Shown: positions 45,586-57,202, counted from the stretch's first letter. The stretch: 64,000 bases of DNA from Pardosa pseudoannulata (GCA_032207245.1 CM063508.1:114138302-114202301); one strand, 5' to 3'. Notes: generated by a model from the letters alone, not told the origin. Numbers and translations are program-made.

Positions 45586-46690
45586 GTAAGTAAATGCTCG
45601 CTTTTGTTTAAATATTACTAATTTAGAACAATTAAAGTATATAAAAATACATCTATACCTTTAAAAGGACTGTTGATTAACCATTGCTATTTAACTTTGA
45701 AAACTGCTAATTTTCGAGTGTTATCACAGAGTTCAAGTACCATAAATGTTTGATAAAGCATACAAATATCGAAAAACATATAAATATCTAAAGCATATAA
45801 TTATCTAATAAATAACTCCGGAGGGGAAAGTTATGTATTTCCAAAGTATTATAAATATTTTCTTCAGAGATGCATACTTTCTTAAGTGTATCAATTCACA
45901 GTGATATTTTTCGATTAAATTGGTGACTAATTTGAAAAAAAGTATAATATTTTTAAGATACTTAATAATGATATTACTTTAAAAATTAAATTTAATTTCA
46001 GAAACTTATACATATTTTAATTTAACAATGATATTAAAAGCAATAAAATTGTATTGCTATTTAAAAAAAGTATAAATAATTAAGTAAATCTTTTTAAAGA
46101 TTTTAAATTTCTTTCCATCAAATTTAAAATACTTAAGAATTAAATTAAATTTTTAGATTTAAAATACTTAATAGTGATTAAAAAATGCAAATTTAATTTC
46201 AAAAACGGTATAATTTTTTTTTATTTAATATTAATATTAAAAGATAATAAAATTGTATTACTTTGAATATAAATATGAAATAATTGATATTTTACTCACA
46301 AAAAAAGGTAAACATCTAGGAATATTAATAAATTTTAATACCATAATGGTGGTTTTAATACATAATTTTGATATTTTAATCCAAGATTGATTTTTAATAC
46401 ATTTCAAATTTCAATATCAAAATAATTTTCAGATATTTTTTGTTTTAAACAGATCAAAATAACTTACAAAAAAATTAAGTATAAATACCTCCTCTAACTT
46501 TTATTTTAATATTACATCCATCTCTATTTATAAAAAGTGATGCTACTACAAATGTGTGTGTATATGATATATGTATATTCATTTGACTTGTCTGTGTCTA
46601 CAAATAGAAAAGCTGTGATTAGCATGAATAAAGTATTAATACATGTTAAGTAAAATTGGATAAATATATAAATGATTTTACATACCTTTG
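45586..46690. other. AT-rich stretch after the THAP exon
   Basis: Possibly intron of the THAP gene. Long A/T runs with many TTAA and AAATTTAAT words. No exon or repeat family recognised. Confidence 0.5.
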
Positions 46691-47165
46691 GGTTTTAATT
46701 CCCCGTATTTCTGTTCCCATAAAATCCGGGTTTTTCCCCAACACTGACATGCTGTCAATTTTCGGGAGGTTGTCCGACTGTCCTTTGGTAAATCCAGGTA
46801 GAAGAGACATTTATCACAAATTGAGATAATTAAGCTATCAAAATCTATAAAATAAAACTTCAGGTTTAAATAAAAATAAATTTTGATAGCTAGAAAATTT
46901 CAAGAACTTGCAAAAACAAAATCGGAAAATAGTGCGCGCTTACAAGCAATAAGAAAATATTGGATATCATGAACGATGACGTCACAACCAATCACGGAGC
47001 GTTTTGATGTCACATGATTTTCGCTTAACTTTAAAATTAATTTTTAAAATAATGGACCCATTTTTTTTACATTTTTGAAAACATTTTTGAAATCTACGAG
47101 TCTGGAATTATCAGAAAAATACTAAGTTGTTCGAATCCTCCACGTGTGCAATTCCTTATTCACTT
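46690..47165 (-). repeat. Dispersed repeat with TGACGTCA, inverted copy at 54700-55145
   Basis: On the minus strand this block reads TCTGATAATTCCAGACTCG, ATGGGTCCATTATTTT, CTCCGTGATTGGTTGTGACG and AATTTTCTAGC. The plus strand of 54720-55010 reads TCTGGTAATTCCAGACACG, ATGGATCCATTATTTT, CTACGTGATTGGTTGTGACG and AATTTTCTAGC. The two face each other about 8 kb apart. The family is unknown. Confidence 0.75.
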
Positions 47166-47299
47166 TGATTAGTTTACGCGTTAAGAATATACGCATGATC
47201 TACAAGAAAGCTTTAACTTTGAAGTTTCAAACGTTTAGTTTGACTATCCCTGAATGCATTTCGTTAATTTCGTCATGATGTCATTATCATTAAAAAACA

Positions 47300-47675
47300 G
47301 ACGTAGAGTGTTGAAGTTTTAGATTTAGAATTCTTGTAACATCTAACTGTGCACCTCTCTTTTATTTGTATGCAATCACCGCTCTATATAACGAAAAATT
47401 TCAATGTAACGAATATTTCCACTGCCGATCATATTTAAAAACTGGAGATTGTTGAAATTCTACATTCAGGATTGTTGTAACATCCAATTGAGTGTCTCTG
47501 TTTTTTTATTGCAAATATCACTCTATATGGCGAAAACTTTTAATATAACGTAAATTAACGTTGCCAACCATAACTTAAAAACGATTAGTTGGAGAAGCTG
47601 AAATTTTGCATTACGTCTGTTGCAACATCTTGTTGTATACCTTCAACTTTTATTATAGTCTGCACTCGATATAAC
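47300..47675. repeat. Diverged tandem repeat, about 130-150 bp period
   Basis: Three related blocks carry (C/T)GTAACATC(T/C)AA, CTCTATAT(A/G)(A/G)CGAAAA and AACG(A/T)A(A/T)ATT. Related single blocks lie at 44270-44345 and 44690-44800, so it is a dispersed family with local tandem copies. Confidence 0.55.
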
Positions 47676-47676
47676 G

Positions 47677-47775
47677 GTTTGGTTTTGGTTTTGGTTTGGA
47701 GTGTTACGGTCTACTTTTTGCTAGTGAGACCGGGACCTACAGCTTTGGCTTCGGCTTTAGCCGAAAAAAGTGAAT
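47677..47775 (-). mobile_element. SINE family B, truncated 3' part
   Basis: The plus strand reads GGTTTGGTTTTGG, GTGTTACGGTCTACTTTTTG, then GAGACCGGGACCTACAGC and GGCTTCGGCTTTAGCCG. This is the reverse complement of the tail and body of the SINE at 60520-60700. The tRNA-like head is missing. Confidence 0.75.
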
Positions 47776-48129
47776 ATAGCAAATATTAAAACGCTACCGG
47801 TCGCCGCCAGATAGATGTACTTACGCTCTTCTCATTGTTGAATTAATATCTACCACTTGTTGAATTCAGTTCAACTGATTGTTGAATTAATACTTTACAT
47901 TTTTTAGGTTATTACACGGTAATATTTTAACAACTGTGTTAAAATATTAAGTAAAGTGGACAAACAATTGTCCAATTTATTCACTAATATTAAAGCTTTC
48001 TGAATATGGATTTTTAGAAAAATATATGAATGCATGATTACTTTTGTGTAATTTAAAACATCTTATAAATTAATTTCTTTAATTTAATGAGTTATAGACT
48101 AAACTTCATCAGCTGATTCGTGGAAAATA

Positions 48130-49420
48130 ACAGGTGGGCTGAAAAGTTCGTAGGCTGATACATAAATGGCGCTTCTAGTTTTAAATCCATATAATTTTTA
48201 GTTACCCCTAACTTTCCAAAGACACGTGTATAAATTTGACAGCTGTTGCACTATTAGTTTGTGAGATATAGTATTTTGAGTGAAGTAACTTCTGTTTGTT
48301 TGAAAACAATGGATAAAAAGGAATTCCGTGTGTTAGTAAAGCATTGCTTTATAGCTAAAAAAATATTGTTGATGCCTAGGCTTGGCTTGATAAACATTAT
48401 TCGGACTCTGCACCAGGAAAATCAACCATTAAGAAGTGGTTTGCTAAGTTTAAACGAGGCGAAATGAGTACGGAGAACGATGCACGCAATGGATTCCCCA
48501 AAGAAGCTGTTACCCACGAAAACATCAGAAAAGCCCACAAAATAATTTTGGATGACCTTAAAGTGAAATTGATAGAGATATCTGAGACTCTAAAGATATC
48601 AAAGGAACGTGTTGGACATATCGTGAAGGAATATTTGGGTATGCGAAAGTTCTGTGCAAAGTGGGTGCCGCGCGAGCTCACAATCGACCAAAAACAACAG
48701 CGAATTAATGATTCTGAGTTGTGTTTGAAATTGTTTAACCGTAATAAACCCGAATTTATGCTTGATATGTGACAATGGACGAAACATGGCTCTATCATTT
48801 CACACCGGAGTATAATTGACAGTCAGCCGAGTGGACTGCACGTGATGAACCAACTCCAAATTGTGTAAAGACACAACAGTCGGCTGGCAAGGTTATGGCA
48901 TCAGTATTTCGGGATGCGCATTCTATAATATTCATCAACTATCTTGAAAAGGGAAAAACCATCAACAGCGACTATTACATAGCATTATTGGAGTGTTTGA
49001 AGGACGAAATAGCGAAGGAATGGCCCTATTTGTAGAAGAAGAAAGTGCTGTTTCGTCAAGACAATGCACCGTGTAACAAGTCAATGATAACGATGGCAAA
49101 ATTATGTGAATTGGGCTTCGAATTGCTTCCGCATCCACCTTATTCTCTAGATCTGGCTCCAAGCGACTTATTTCTGTTTTCAAACCTAAAGAGAATGTTT
49201 GCTGGAAAGAAATTTAGCGCCGATGAAGAAGTAATCGCTGAAACGGAGGCCTATTTTCAGGCTAAAGATAAATCGTACTATAAAAATGGTATCGGAAAAT
49301 TGTATGACCACTATAATCGTTGTATCGCTCTTGAAGGCAACTACACTGCATGATAAAATCTAATTTTATCAAAAAAAATTTTTTTTCTATGTTATCCTAC
49401 GAACTTTTTAGTCCAACTGT
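48130..49420 (+). mobile_element. mariner transposon, 1291 bp, inactive
   Basis: Ends ACAGGTGGGCTGAAAAGTTC and, inverted, ACAGTTGGACTAAAAAGTTC, both followed by GTAGG. TA lies directly outside (48128-48129 and 49421-49422). The 1.29-kb length and one transposase gene are standard for mariner. All parts of the element are present, so it is full length but mutated. The ends differ at several positions, suggesting moderate age. Confidence 0.92.
48309..49353 (+). pseudogene. mariner D,D34D transposase, broken by frameshifts and stops
   Basis: ATG at 48309. The N-terminal HTH region reads through WFAKFKRGEMSTEN after a frameshift near 48360. A second frameshift lies near 48765. In the later frame there is an in-frame TGA at 48817 and TAG at 49033. 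Catalytic aspartates are visible in MDETWLYHF (first), FRQDNAPCN (second) and YSLDLAPSDLFLF (third). The spacing of 34 residues between the second and third defines a mariner D,D34D enzyme. Ends with a TGA at 49351. It cannot make an active protein as read. Confidence 0.92.
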
Positions 49421-49447
49421 TACATGGTAAGAGAAATCTTTCAAGTC

Positions 49448-50290
49448 CTTCGTGAATGACTACTAAAAACCTATTTTCATGACTTTTGTGTCTGACATGT
49501 AAAATTATTAAATAGCTTCAATTTGAACCTAAATTTAAACATAACCAAAGAACAATTCTTATATTTGCTACAAAAATATTCGAAAACATGCCTAATTTCT
49601 TATCATATTACTTATTTTTTTACTATATTAGGACTATTGAAATAACATATTTTAGGTTCAAGCTGACACTTCTTGAAAAAGAAGCATTAAGATCTTCTTC
49701 AGTAGTCTAACAGCCCTGGGTGGGGCCTTGTCAAGATTACTAAGAAACTATTTTCATGATTTTTTGTCTGATATGTAAAATTATTAAATAGCTTCAATTT
49801 GAACTTAAATTTAAACATTACCAAAGAACAATTCTTATACCTGCTAGAAAAATGTTTGGAAATAGGTCTATTTTTTTATCATATTACTTATATTTTTTTA
49901 CTATATTAGGACTATTGAAGTAACATAGTTGAGAATCAAGCTGACACTTCTTGCAAAAGAAGCGTTAAGATCTTCTTCAGTAACAGCCCTGGGTGGGCTC
50001 TAGCCTTGTCAAGATTACTAAAAAACTATTTTCATAACTTTTTTGTTTGATGTGTAAAATTATTAAATAGCTTCAATTTGAACCTAAATTTAAACATTAC
50101 CAAAAACAATTCTTACACCTGCTACAAAAATGTTTGAAAATATGCTTATTTTCTTATCATATTACTTTTTTTTCAATATATTAGGACTATTAAAGTACCA
50201 TATTTTAGGTTCAAACTGCCACATCTTGAAAAAGAAGCGTTAAGATCTTCTTTAGTAGCATAACAGCCTTGGATGGGCTCTAGCCTTGTC
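49448..50290. repeat. 280-bp tandem repeat, 3 copies (LINE 3' end)
   Basis: Copies start near 49448, 49728 and 50006 (TACTAA(A/G)AAACTATTTTCAT shared). Each carries ATTAAATAGCTTCAATTTGA and, at its right end, CAGCCCTGGGTGGG / CAGCCTTGGATGGG then CCTTGTCAAGA, which on the minus strand encodes the LINE terminus LDKARAHPGL. So the repeat is the LINE's 3' coding end plus tail. Confidence 0.85.
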
Positions 50291-50500
50291 AAGAATCCAG
50301 TACCAGGTAGTCCTATCTTTGGCCCTGAATTTCAAATTAATAATTTCTAAAGTTTTGAACTCATTCTCAATTGAGTTCAACCCTTTGAGTTCAGGCCGTC
50401 CTTTTTTTGGCGTGGCTATTGGTTTAGCTATTAAACTTTTTATTTGTAGATTTGTAGTCATTCAATCTGTTTATGTGCCCAGCCCATCTTAACCTTTGAA
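50250..50500 (-). pseudogene. LINE ORF2 C-terminus
   Basis: The minus strand from about 50500 reads QRLRWAGHINRLNDYKS in one frame, and RPELKGLNSIENEFKTLEI, AKDRTTWYWILDKARAHP in another. The order matches the family's (R)LRWAGH-x-R, GRP-x-L, and DR-x-x-W...KA-x-AH ending, with a frameshift between. Confidence 0.75.
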
Positions 50501-52535
50501 TGCCGATGAAATTAATTATTTCTCAAATTTTTAAAAATCTAAATAATTTAATATATGTCCTTCTTCATATACCATTATCCTGAATACTCCCAAAACTACT
50601 TCTTAAATTTTTTCCCTCGAAAACTTCGAGGGTTTATTTTTGTCAGTGTCCTTGTTTCTGCTGAGTAGGTTAAAACAGGTCTTATTAAACACTTTTATAT
50701 TCTTAATTTGGTTTCTTTTTTTAATGAAGTTAGACTCTAAGTATCTCTTTAAACAATAAATAAATAAATAAATACTAGGACTTTTAAAATCTAAATAATT
50801 CAGTATCTGTCCTTCTTCATATACCATTTCCCTGAATACTCCCAAAAATACTTCTTAAAATTTTTCCTTCAAAAACTTCGAGGGTTTATTTTTGTCAGTG
50901 TCCTTGTTTCTGCTGAGTAAATTAAAACAGGCATTATTAAATACTTTTATATTCTTAATTTTTTTAATGAAATTAGACTCTAAATATCTGTTTAAACAAT
51001 AAATAAATAAATAAAAAATGAATTTTTAAAAATCTAAATAATTTAATATTTGATCTTCTTCATATACCATTTCCCTGAATACTCCCAAAAATACTTCTTA
51101 AAATTTTTACTTCAAAAACGTTGATGGTTTCTTTGTTTTTGTGAGCATCCTTGTTTCTGCTGAGTAGGTTAAAACAGGCCTTATTAAACACTTTTATATT
51201 CTTAATTTGGTTTCTTTTTTTAATGAAGTTAGATTCTAAGTATCTCTTTAAACAATAAATAAATAAATACTGGAATTTTTAAAAATCTAAATAATTTAAT
51301 ATCTGTCCTTCATATACCGTTTCCCTGAATACTCCCAAAAATACTTCTTAAAATTTTCCTTCAAAAACTTTGAGGGTGTCTTTATCTTTGTCAGTGTCCT
51401 TGTTTTTGCTGAAAAGGTTAAAATAGGCCTTATTAAACACTTTTATATTCCTAATTTGGTTTTTTTTTAATGATGTTAGATTCTAAGTATCTCTTTAAAC
51501 AATAAATAAATAAATAAATACTGAATTTTTTAAAATTTAAATAATTTAACATCTGTCCTTCTTCATATTCCATTTCCCTGAATACTCGCAAAAATACTTT
51601 TTAAAAATTTTCCTTCAAAAACTTTGAGGGTTTCTTCATTTTTGTGAACGTCCTTGTTTCTGCTGAGTAGGTTAAAACGGGCCTTAATAAACACTTTTAT
51701 ATTCTTAATTTGGTTTCTTTTTTTAATGATGCTAGATTCTAAGTATCTCTTTAAACAATAAATAAATAAATACTGAAATTTTTTAAAATCTAAATAATTT
51801 AACATCTGTCCTTCTTCATATTCCATTTCCCTGAATACTCGCAAAAATACTTCTTAAAATTTTTTCTTAAAAATCTCCGAGGGTTTATTTTTGTCAGTGT
51901 CCTTGTTTCTACTGAGTAGGTTAAAGCAGACCTATTTAAACACTTTTATATTCTTAATTTGGTTTTTTTTCAATAAAGTTAGATTCTAAGTATCTCTTTA
52001 AACAATAGATAAATAAATAAATAATACTGGAATTTTTAAAAATCTAAATAATTTAACATCTGTCCTTCTTCATATTTCATTTCCCTGAATACTCCCTAAA
52101 ATACTTCTTAAAATTTTTTCTTAAAAATCTCCGAGGGTTTATTTTTGTCAGTGTCCTTGTTTCTACTGAGTAGGTTAAAGCAGACCTATTTAAACACTTT
52201 TATATTCTTAATTTGGTTTTTTTTCAATAAAGTTAGATTCTAAGTATCTCTTTAAACAATAGATAAATAAATAAATAATACTGGAATTTTTAAAAATCTA
52301 AATAATTTAATGTCTGACCTTCATCCTATACCATTTCCCTGAATATCCCCAAAAATACTTCTTAAAAATTTTCCTTCAAACACTTTCAGGGTTTCTTTAT
52401 TTTTGTCTCTGTTTTTGTTTCTGCTGATTAGATTAAAACAAGCTTTATTAAACACTTTTATATTCTTAATTTGGTTTCTTTTTTAATGAAATTAGACTCT
52501 AAATATCTCTTTAAACAATAAATAAATAAATACTG
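50500..52535. repeat. Tandem array, about 252-bp unit, about 8 copies (LINE RT segment)
   Basis: TTTAAACAAT(A) with AAATAAATAAATA recurs near 50749, 50993, 51250, 51498, 51751, 52000, 52252 and 52512. Each unit contains CATTTCCCTGAATACTC, TCAGTGTCCTTGTTTCTG and TTTTATATTCTTAATTTGGT. On the minus strand a unit reads KLRI, LIRPVLTYSAETRTLTK, LRSIFGSIQGNGIWRR. Units at 51860-52060 and 52110-52310 are almost identical, so amplification has been partly recent. The (AAAT)n run is at the same place in each unit. Confidence 0.9.
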
Positions 52536-52734
52536 ACATTCACTTTGGTCCTTTAAAAAAATACTAATACTTTATGTATACAATTCAAAAAGCATTACAA
52601 TTGTGAGCGAAAGTACTTGTTCTAAATTTTAACTTCAAATAGTGGTTTCTAATTTTCATTTTATTTCACTGATTTCTTATTAATTGCTCCGTATTCGATA
52701 ACGTTTGTAATACTAGACTCAAGACTCGAGTTGG

Positions 52735-53200
52735 TGTTACATGGGCCCCTGTTTTTTTTCGGCGGCCGAAGACGGACACCCCGAGAGAGGGTGGGCAAGC
52801 CCTGTTCCAGGGAGGTTCAACAGGAGGGGGGCGATGGATGCGACCCCCGCCCGCACCATCTGCGGAGAAGGACATTTTCCCGTGGAGGCGAAAACTTGAC
52901 CGAGGGAGGGGATTCCACCCCGGCCCTCGCGAAGAGGAGTGAAAAGGAGATACCCACTCGGATCGACGGAGAACGGACATTCTTGTTAAAGCTGAGACTG
53001 AGAGAGGTGTTTTCCGCTCGGCACCATTTGTTTTTTTTCCTCGGTCTTATTTCAGCCATGTTTAGGCATAAGATGTTGACTGTACATATGTCTTAATGGA
53101 ATTTGTAAATAAATGTTTAGTCAAGAGTTTTGTCGCTGCTGTGATTAATTGTCGGCAATATAGGCTTTAATCGAACCCAAGATACCTGCTTCAGTAACCA
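52735..53200 (+). mobile_element. Candidate solo LTR, GC-rich, 466 bp
   Basis: A sharply GC-rich island (52735-53090). It starts TGTTACATGGGCCCC and ends CAGTAACCA, a nearly inverted TGTTAC/GTAAC(C)A pair. AATAAA at 53108-53113 lies about 90 bases before the end. Flanks are TTGG and TAGG (3 of 4), so the duplication is not clean. A 121-codon frame (52731-53096) and its shadows reflect composition and match nothing I know. Confidence 0.4.
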
Positions 53201-53499
53201 TAGGCGAGCAGGTATAGAAAGGAGGCGTGCAGACATCTGAAAGTGCAGCCGGGGACGCGCGAGGCGTTATAGCGTTCTTTCAGAAGCTGATGAATTTTTT
53301 ATAATCAGCGAAAAATGATATGCAGTAAATCCATATTTTTGGACATATAAAAAGTGAAAAACTGTTTAAAATTGCTCCACGATCTCGTGTTTAAGAGTTG
53401 TGAAACCCTTTAAAGATTGGAAGATCACATTCAAATAAAATAAATTTAAACGAAGTGCAGCAAAATATGCGGGTGATTTAATAATCGTTTACGATACCG
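53201..53499. other. Unassigned sequence
   Basis: The first 80 bases remain GC-rich (GCAGCCGGGGACGCGCGAGG) and may belong to the preceding element. The remainder is AT-rich. No gene seen. Confidence 0.5.
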
Positions 53500-54154
53500 C
53501 AGGCCCTGATTATTGCACGGGCACTTGGGGCACGAGCCCTGGGCACGAAAATTTAGTCGAGTGCTTGAAACACATATTAAGTGGGGAAAAATTGCAAACA
53601 TACGCTACCATCGTTAAGTTTTAATAAATTTTACGAGGTAATTTTGTTTGTTATGAACTATATTGTATATCTATTTACTTTAATTTTACTGTTATTTACC
53701 TGATAATTAATTCTCTCAAAGAACCTGGTGTTCTTTTTATCGTATGGGTTATTGCCTATTTATAAGACAGATTATTAGCAACGTACCCTTACAATAAACC
53801 CTTAAATCATCTCATCAATTTAAATTATTTTTTATTCTATTATTATTTATTTTCTGCACCACAGAGCTTGTGAGTGTGACAAGGTAAAAATAAAAAAAGA
53901 GGGTCACTCTAGGTCTTTAAAAGTCCTTAATTTTTATTATGGCTAAACAGAGATAATAATGATTACGGAAAATGAAAATTTGGTGTTTTTGATTTTGAAT
54001 ATTACTTTAATGCTAATTTCTTAAATCTGTTTTTCTAATTCAATGTTATAATTTTTATATGACTGTAATTATGATAACTTGTCGATATAAATTTGCATGG
54101 AGGGCACAAAATTGGATTGTACCCTGGGCACAAAAGTATATTAGTTGGGCCCTG
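53500..54154. mobile_element. hAT-like MITE, 655 bp
   Basis: Left end CAGGCCCTGATTATTGC with GTGCCC/GGGCAC words (GGGCACGAGCCCTGGGCACG). Right end, inverted, CAGGGCCCAACTAATATAC, then TTTTGTGCCCAGGGTAC. CAGGGCC ends with subterminal GGGCAC repeats are common in hAT MITEs. The flanks GATACCG and CATACCC are similar but not an exact 8-bp duplication. No open frame. Confidence 0.5.
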
Positions 54155-55289
54155 CATACCCATGTGGAGTCCATATAAATTTTTCTTTTTCTGTCTCTAA
54201 AATGAAATCCTAGGGAAATTTCCTGAGTATTGAAATAGTACTCAGGCGGCTTAGATCGTTGAGAGACACAATCTAAAGAAACAGCTGTGTTCTTGTTTGC
54301 GCTCTTAATAGACAGATTACTGATATTCCTTTTTTCCGTATTCGCATTTTTCAGGCACCAGGTGGCGAATCATCTTATCTGTTTCTATTCTACCTTTCTC
54401 TATTTCCTGCAGCTCTACTACCAATCCATATCACATAAAGTGTCAGATAAGGTCACGTTCTCAGCTATATATGTCTGGTTTTACTTCTCTGAAGCCCTTC
54501 CGTTTGTTTGGAGAAATCGGAGTATATGAACAGAAAGTGCGCTCAGCATGTTTCTTCAGACTAAAAAAGTACGATTTATTTTTGTTCTAAGTTAGTTTGT
54601 CTAAATTATATTCTAAATAACGTATTTACTTTCGAATAATGTGAACTCTTTATTACAACGAAATATAGCAAAAAAAATATTTCTTGTGTATGTCCCCTAA
54701 AATTTGTGATTCAAGTGACTTTTAAGATTATAACTAATCAGGAATTCGCACATGTGGGAGAATGGAACAATTTAATATTTTTCTGGTAATTCCAGACACG
54801 TTAATTCCAAAAATGTTCTGAAAAATGTAAAAAAATGGATCCATTATTTTCGAAATTAATTTGAAAGTTAATAAAAAACTATGTGACTTGAAAACGCTAC
54901 GTGATTGGTTGTGACGTCACAGTTAATGATATTCAATGTTGACATTTTTGTTAGTAAGTTGATATATTTCCGGATTGTTCTTTGCTCGTATTTTAAAATT
55001 TTCTAGCCTTCAATAATTATTTCTACTCCGACCTTTATGATAATTTTATCAATCTCGATAATATTTCCATCTACGTTTGTTAAAAATGTCTCTCTTACCA
55101 AAGAACAGTCCGGCAATCTCGCGAAAATTTACAGCATATCAATGCTTTCGTTTTGAGAAATAAATAAAGTATACTATAAACTATACTATAATTAGCTACT
55201 TATAACTACATACAAAAATGTTATTGCATGTTTGACAACCAATGCAAGACACGTTGGAAATGTGTATTGCGGTGTGTCCAGTTGGATGC
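54155..55289. other. Intergenic, includes the inverted dispersed repeat
   Basis: 54155-54530 is moderately balanced sequence with an 80-codon frame (54287-54529) that I do not recognise, and a short hairpin CTGAGTATTGAAATAGTACTC at 54221. 54700-55145 is the repeat inverted relative to 46690-47165, carrying TGACGTCA at about 54912. Confidence 0.55.
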
Positions 55290-55293
55290 TTAA

Positions 55294-56093
55294 CCCCTTC
55301 CCTGTTTTCCCCGCATGCCATACGGGCACATCTTTCGGGCCTTTACTGATTTGATCGTACGGCGTACGGGCAATCTGATTTCTATTTCGCTTGCACTGTT
55401 TCGGCCGTATTTTTCCAATTTTAGTAACAAATTATTCGTATACATGTTGATAGTTGTTCAGTAAATGATAGTTTGCAGTTTATTGTATTTTCTACTCTGA
55501 TTGGTTCAAAAGCGTGGGTTTTTTTCGTATGTTTTGTAAAAAAGACGAATTGTTATCCTTCAGTGTATAGCTTTCTGGTTATATTTAAGAACCTCCTGAT
55601 AAGTTTATTGATGTAAGAGTTGAATAATATATTTTTTTGTTTAAATAATGGATAATTCAGAGCGTATGGAGCTAATTTCTTGTACTTCGAACTGTGACTC
55701 AGAATCAGAAACTGAATTATCTGTAAATGATAGTAGCGAAAGTTTACTAGATGACCTGGATAGTAGTGACTCTGATAGTAGTACAGATGGAATCGGTCAA
55801 GCAAGACAATTGTTTGAAATTAATTGTGATAATCCTTCGGATCTGCCTCCTAAATTTACTTTCACTGGAATTCCAAAAATAAACTTGGATATCAATGAGA
55901 TTAAAAGTAAACTTCAGTTCTATGATGATTTCATAGAAAGAAAAAAAATTTGTAATAAATGCTTAAAAATATTAGAAATGTTAATTTTAATAACATATCT
56001 TTACTTTAAAATGTAAAATGAACAAAAAAATTGCAATAAAAAATGTGACATTTTTTTGGCCTAATTCTGGAAAAAAATGAAGCTGTCAGAGGG
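55294..56093 (+). mobile_element. piggyBac-type element, 800-bp deletion derivative
   Basis: TTAA directly outside both ends (55290-55293 and 56094-56097). Short inverted ends CCCCTTCCCTG and CCCTCTGACAG. The left end is followed by repeated TACGGGCA motifs (55319, 55366). TTAA targets with short C-rich ends are the piggyBac signature. The only gene left is the transposase N-terminus. AATAAA lies near 56034. Confidence 0.8.
55648..56016 (+). pseudogene. piggyBac transposase N-terminus, truncated
   Basis: ATG at 55648. 122 codons: an acidic, serine-rich stretch (DDLDSSDSDSSTD at about residues 35-47), then KFTFTGIPKINLDINEIKS and KLQFYDDFIERK, which resembles the start of the PGBD-type transposase domain (F-x-F-x-G...G-I...(F/Y)-x-x-F). 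The frame then ends after unrelated residues. The DDD catalytic core is deleted, so it has no transposase activity. The start is the first ATG and the frame is otherwise intact over its length. Confidence 0.65.
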
Positions 56094-56687
56094 TTAAGGA
56101 ATGGTATAACATAATAATAGAACCGCTATTAAAGTATGCCATAGAAGTATGGTACCGCTACTTGAATGCACACGGTAAAAGAAAACTTGTTTCAGCTCAA
56201 TGTACTTTTTTGATATACATTTTAAGTTGCTAAAAATCGGTATCTAATCAGTCACTTTACTGTTTAACAGAGGTACCACCAATTGCTATAAAAGCTGAGA
56301 AATTATGAGAGTTTATGATTTAAGACATGGATTAGACAATTATAATTTACAAAATGAAATTTTATATTTAATACATTGTATATACACGAACTAGTACGTT
56401 TTTTGAGACTGATACTTGAGCGCGGGTCACGTACTATAATAGTACGGGTTAGTGTAACAACATGGTTTGTTTGTGGGTACAAAAGTAACGGTATATACAG
56501 GAAAACGAAGTCGAATGTTCTTGTCTACTACATAGATTCTAGAAAAATCTAGACAAATAAAAGCTAGTTTTTACATCAGTCGATGCTGAACCATAGAACA
56601 GGAAGGTTGATTAAAAAAACCAATTTAGATTTAAAATTAACTTTTTATTTATCCTTGTGAAAATGATACTATATGTATATTTGTATT

Positions 56688-56693
<6 letters not shown>

Positions 56694-56771
<78 letters not shown>
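56694..56771. repeat. (AT)n microsatellite
   Basis: Uninterrupted AT dinucleotides. The short frame through it is an artefact. Confidence 0.97.
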
Positions 56772-56775
<4 letters not shown>

Positions 56776-57202
56776 ATATATGTAAGGAGACTGACTTTTC
56801 GATGGGGGGTTGCAGTCATGGCCATAAAAATGATACTGTTTCAGCTAAAGACCTTTATTAAGATAACTTTGAAGGACGGGTTCCCACTTCATCATAGGGA
56901 CAAACTGAAGGGTCAGCTAGCATGAAGTTCTATGTACAAGACAAGTAACATCTGGGTCAACATTTGTGGGAAAATATCTCTAGAAAAATCTGTCTCCGTT
57001 AGTGTGTATCTCCTTTTTATTTGGAAATTTCCTAAATTGTCCGCTAGGGCCATGCAGGTTTATAATTGGCCAGGCCCCTTCTCTGAGGACGTAATCTGTA
57101 GCCCCCGTGGTCAATTTAGGTTAGGGGTTAAAAAGGGGAATGGAAAATGACGCGGGAATTTTTACTTTTGATTTAAGTTTTGAAAACCCCTGAGAATTTT
57201 CC

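Larger units (their letters stand above)
49440..52535 (-). mobile_element. RTE-like LINE relic with amplified internal segments
   Basis: Read on the minus strand, the element runs from RT thumb sequence (52535 to 50500, tandemly repeated) through the ORF C-terminus (50490-50250) into a triplicated 3' part (50290-49450). Protein similarity to LINE ORF2 ends: IRPVLTYSAETRTLTK, GSIQGNGIWRR, LRWAGHINRLNDYKS, KARAHP. These correspond to the LIRPVLTYG-ETWTLTK...RWAGH-x-RM...KA-x-AH-x-GL ending of RTE-like LINEs. All frames are broken. Confidence 0.75.

Noticed and set aside
48309..49353. Functional mariner transposase
   Set aside because: At least two frameshifts and in-frame stops at 48817 and 49033 break the reading frame.
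52731..53096. A 121-codon GC-rich open frame and its minus-strand shadows
   Set aside because: Low-complexity, arginine- and glycine-rich translations in all frames, explained by the GC-rich candidate LTR. No domain recognised.
56673..56861. A 62-codon frame of alternating YI
   Set aside because: Translation of an (AT)n microsatellite.
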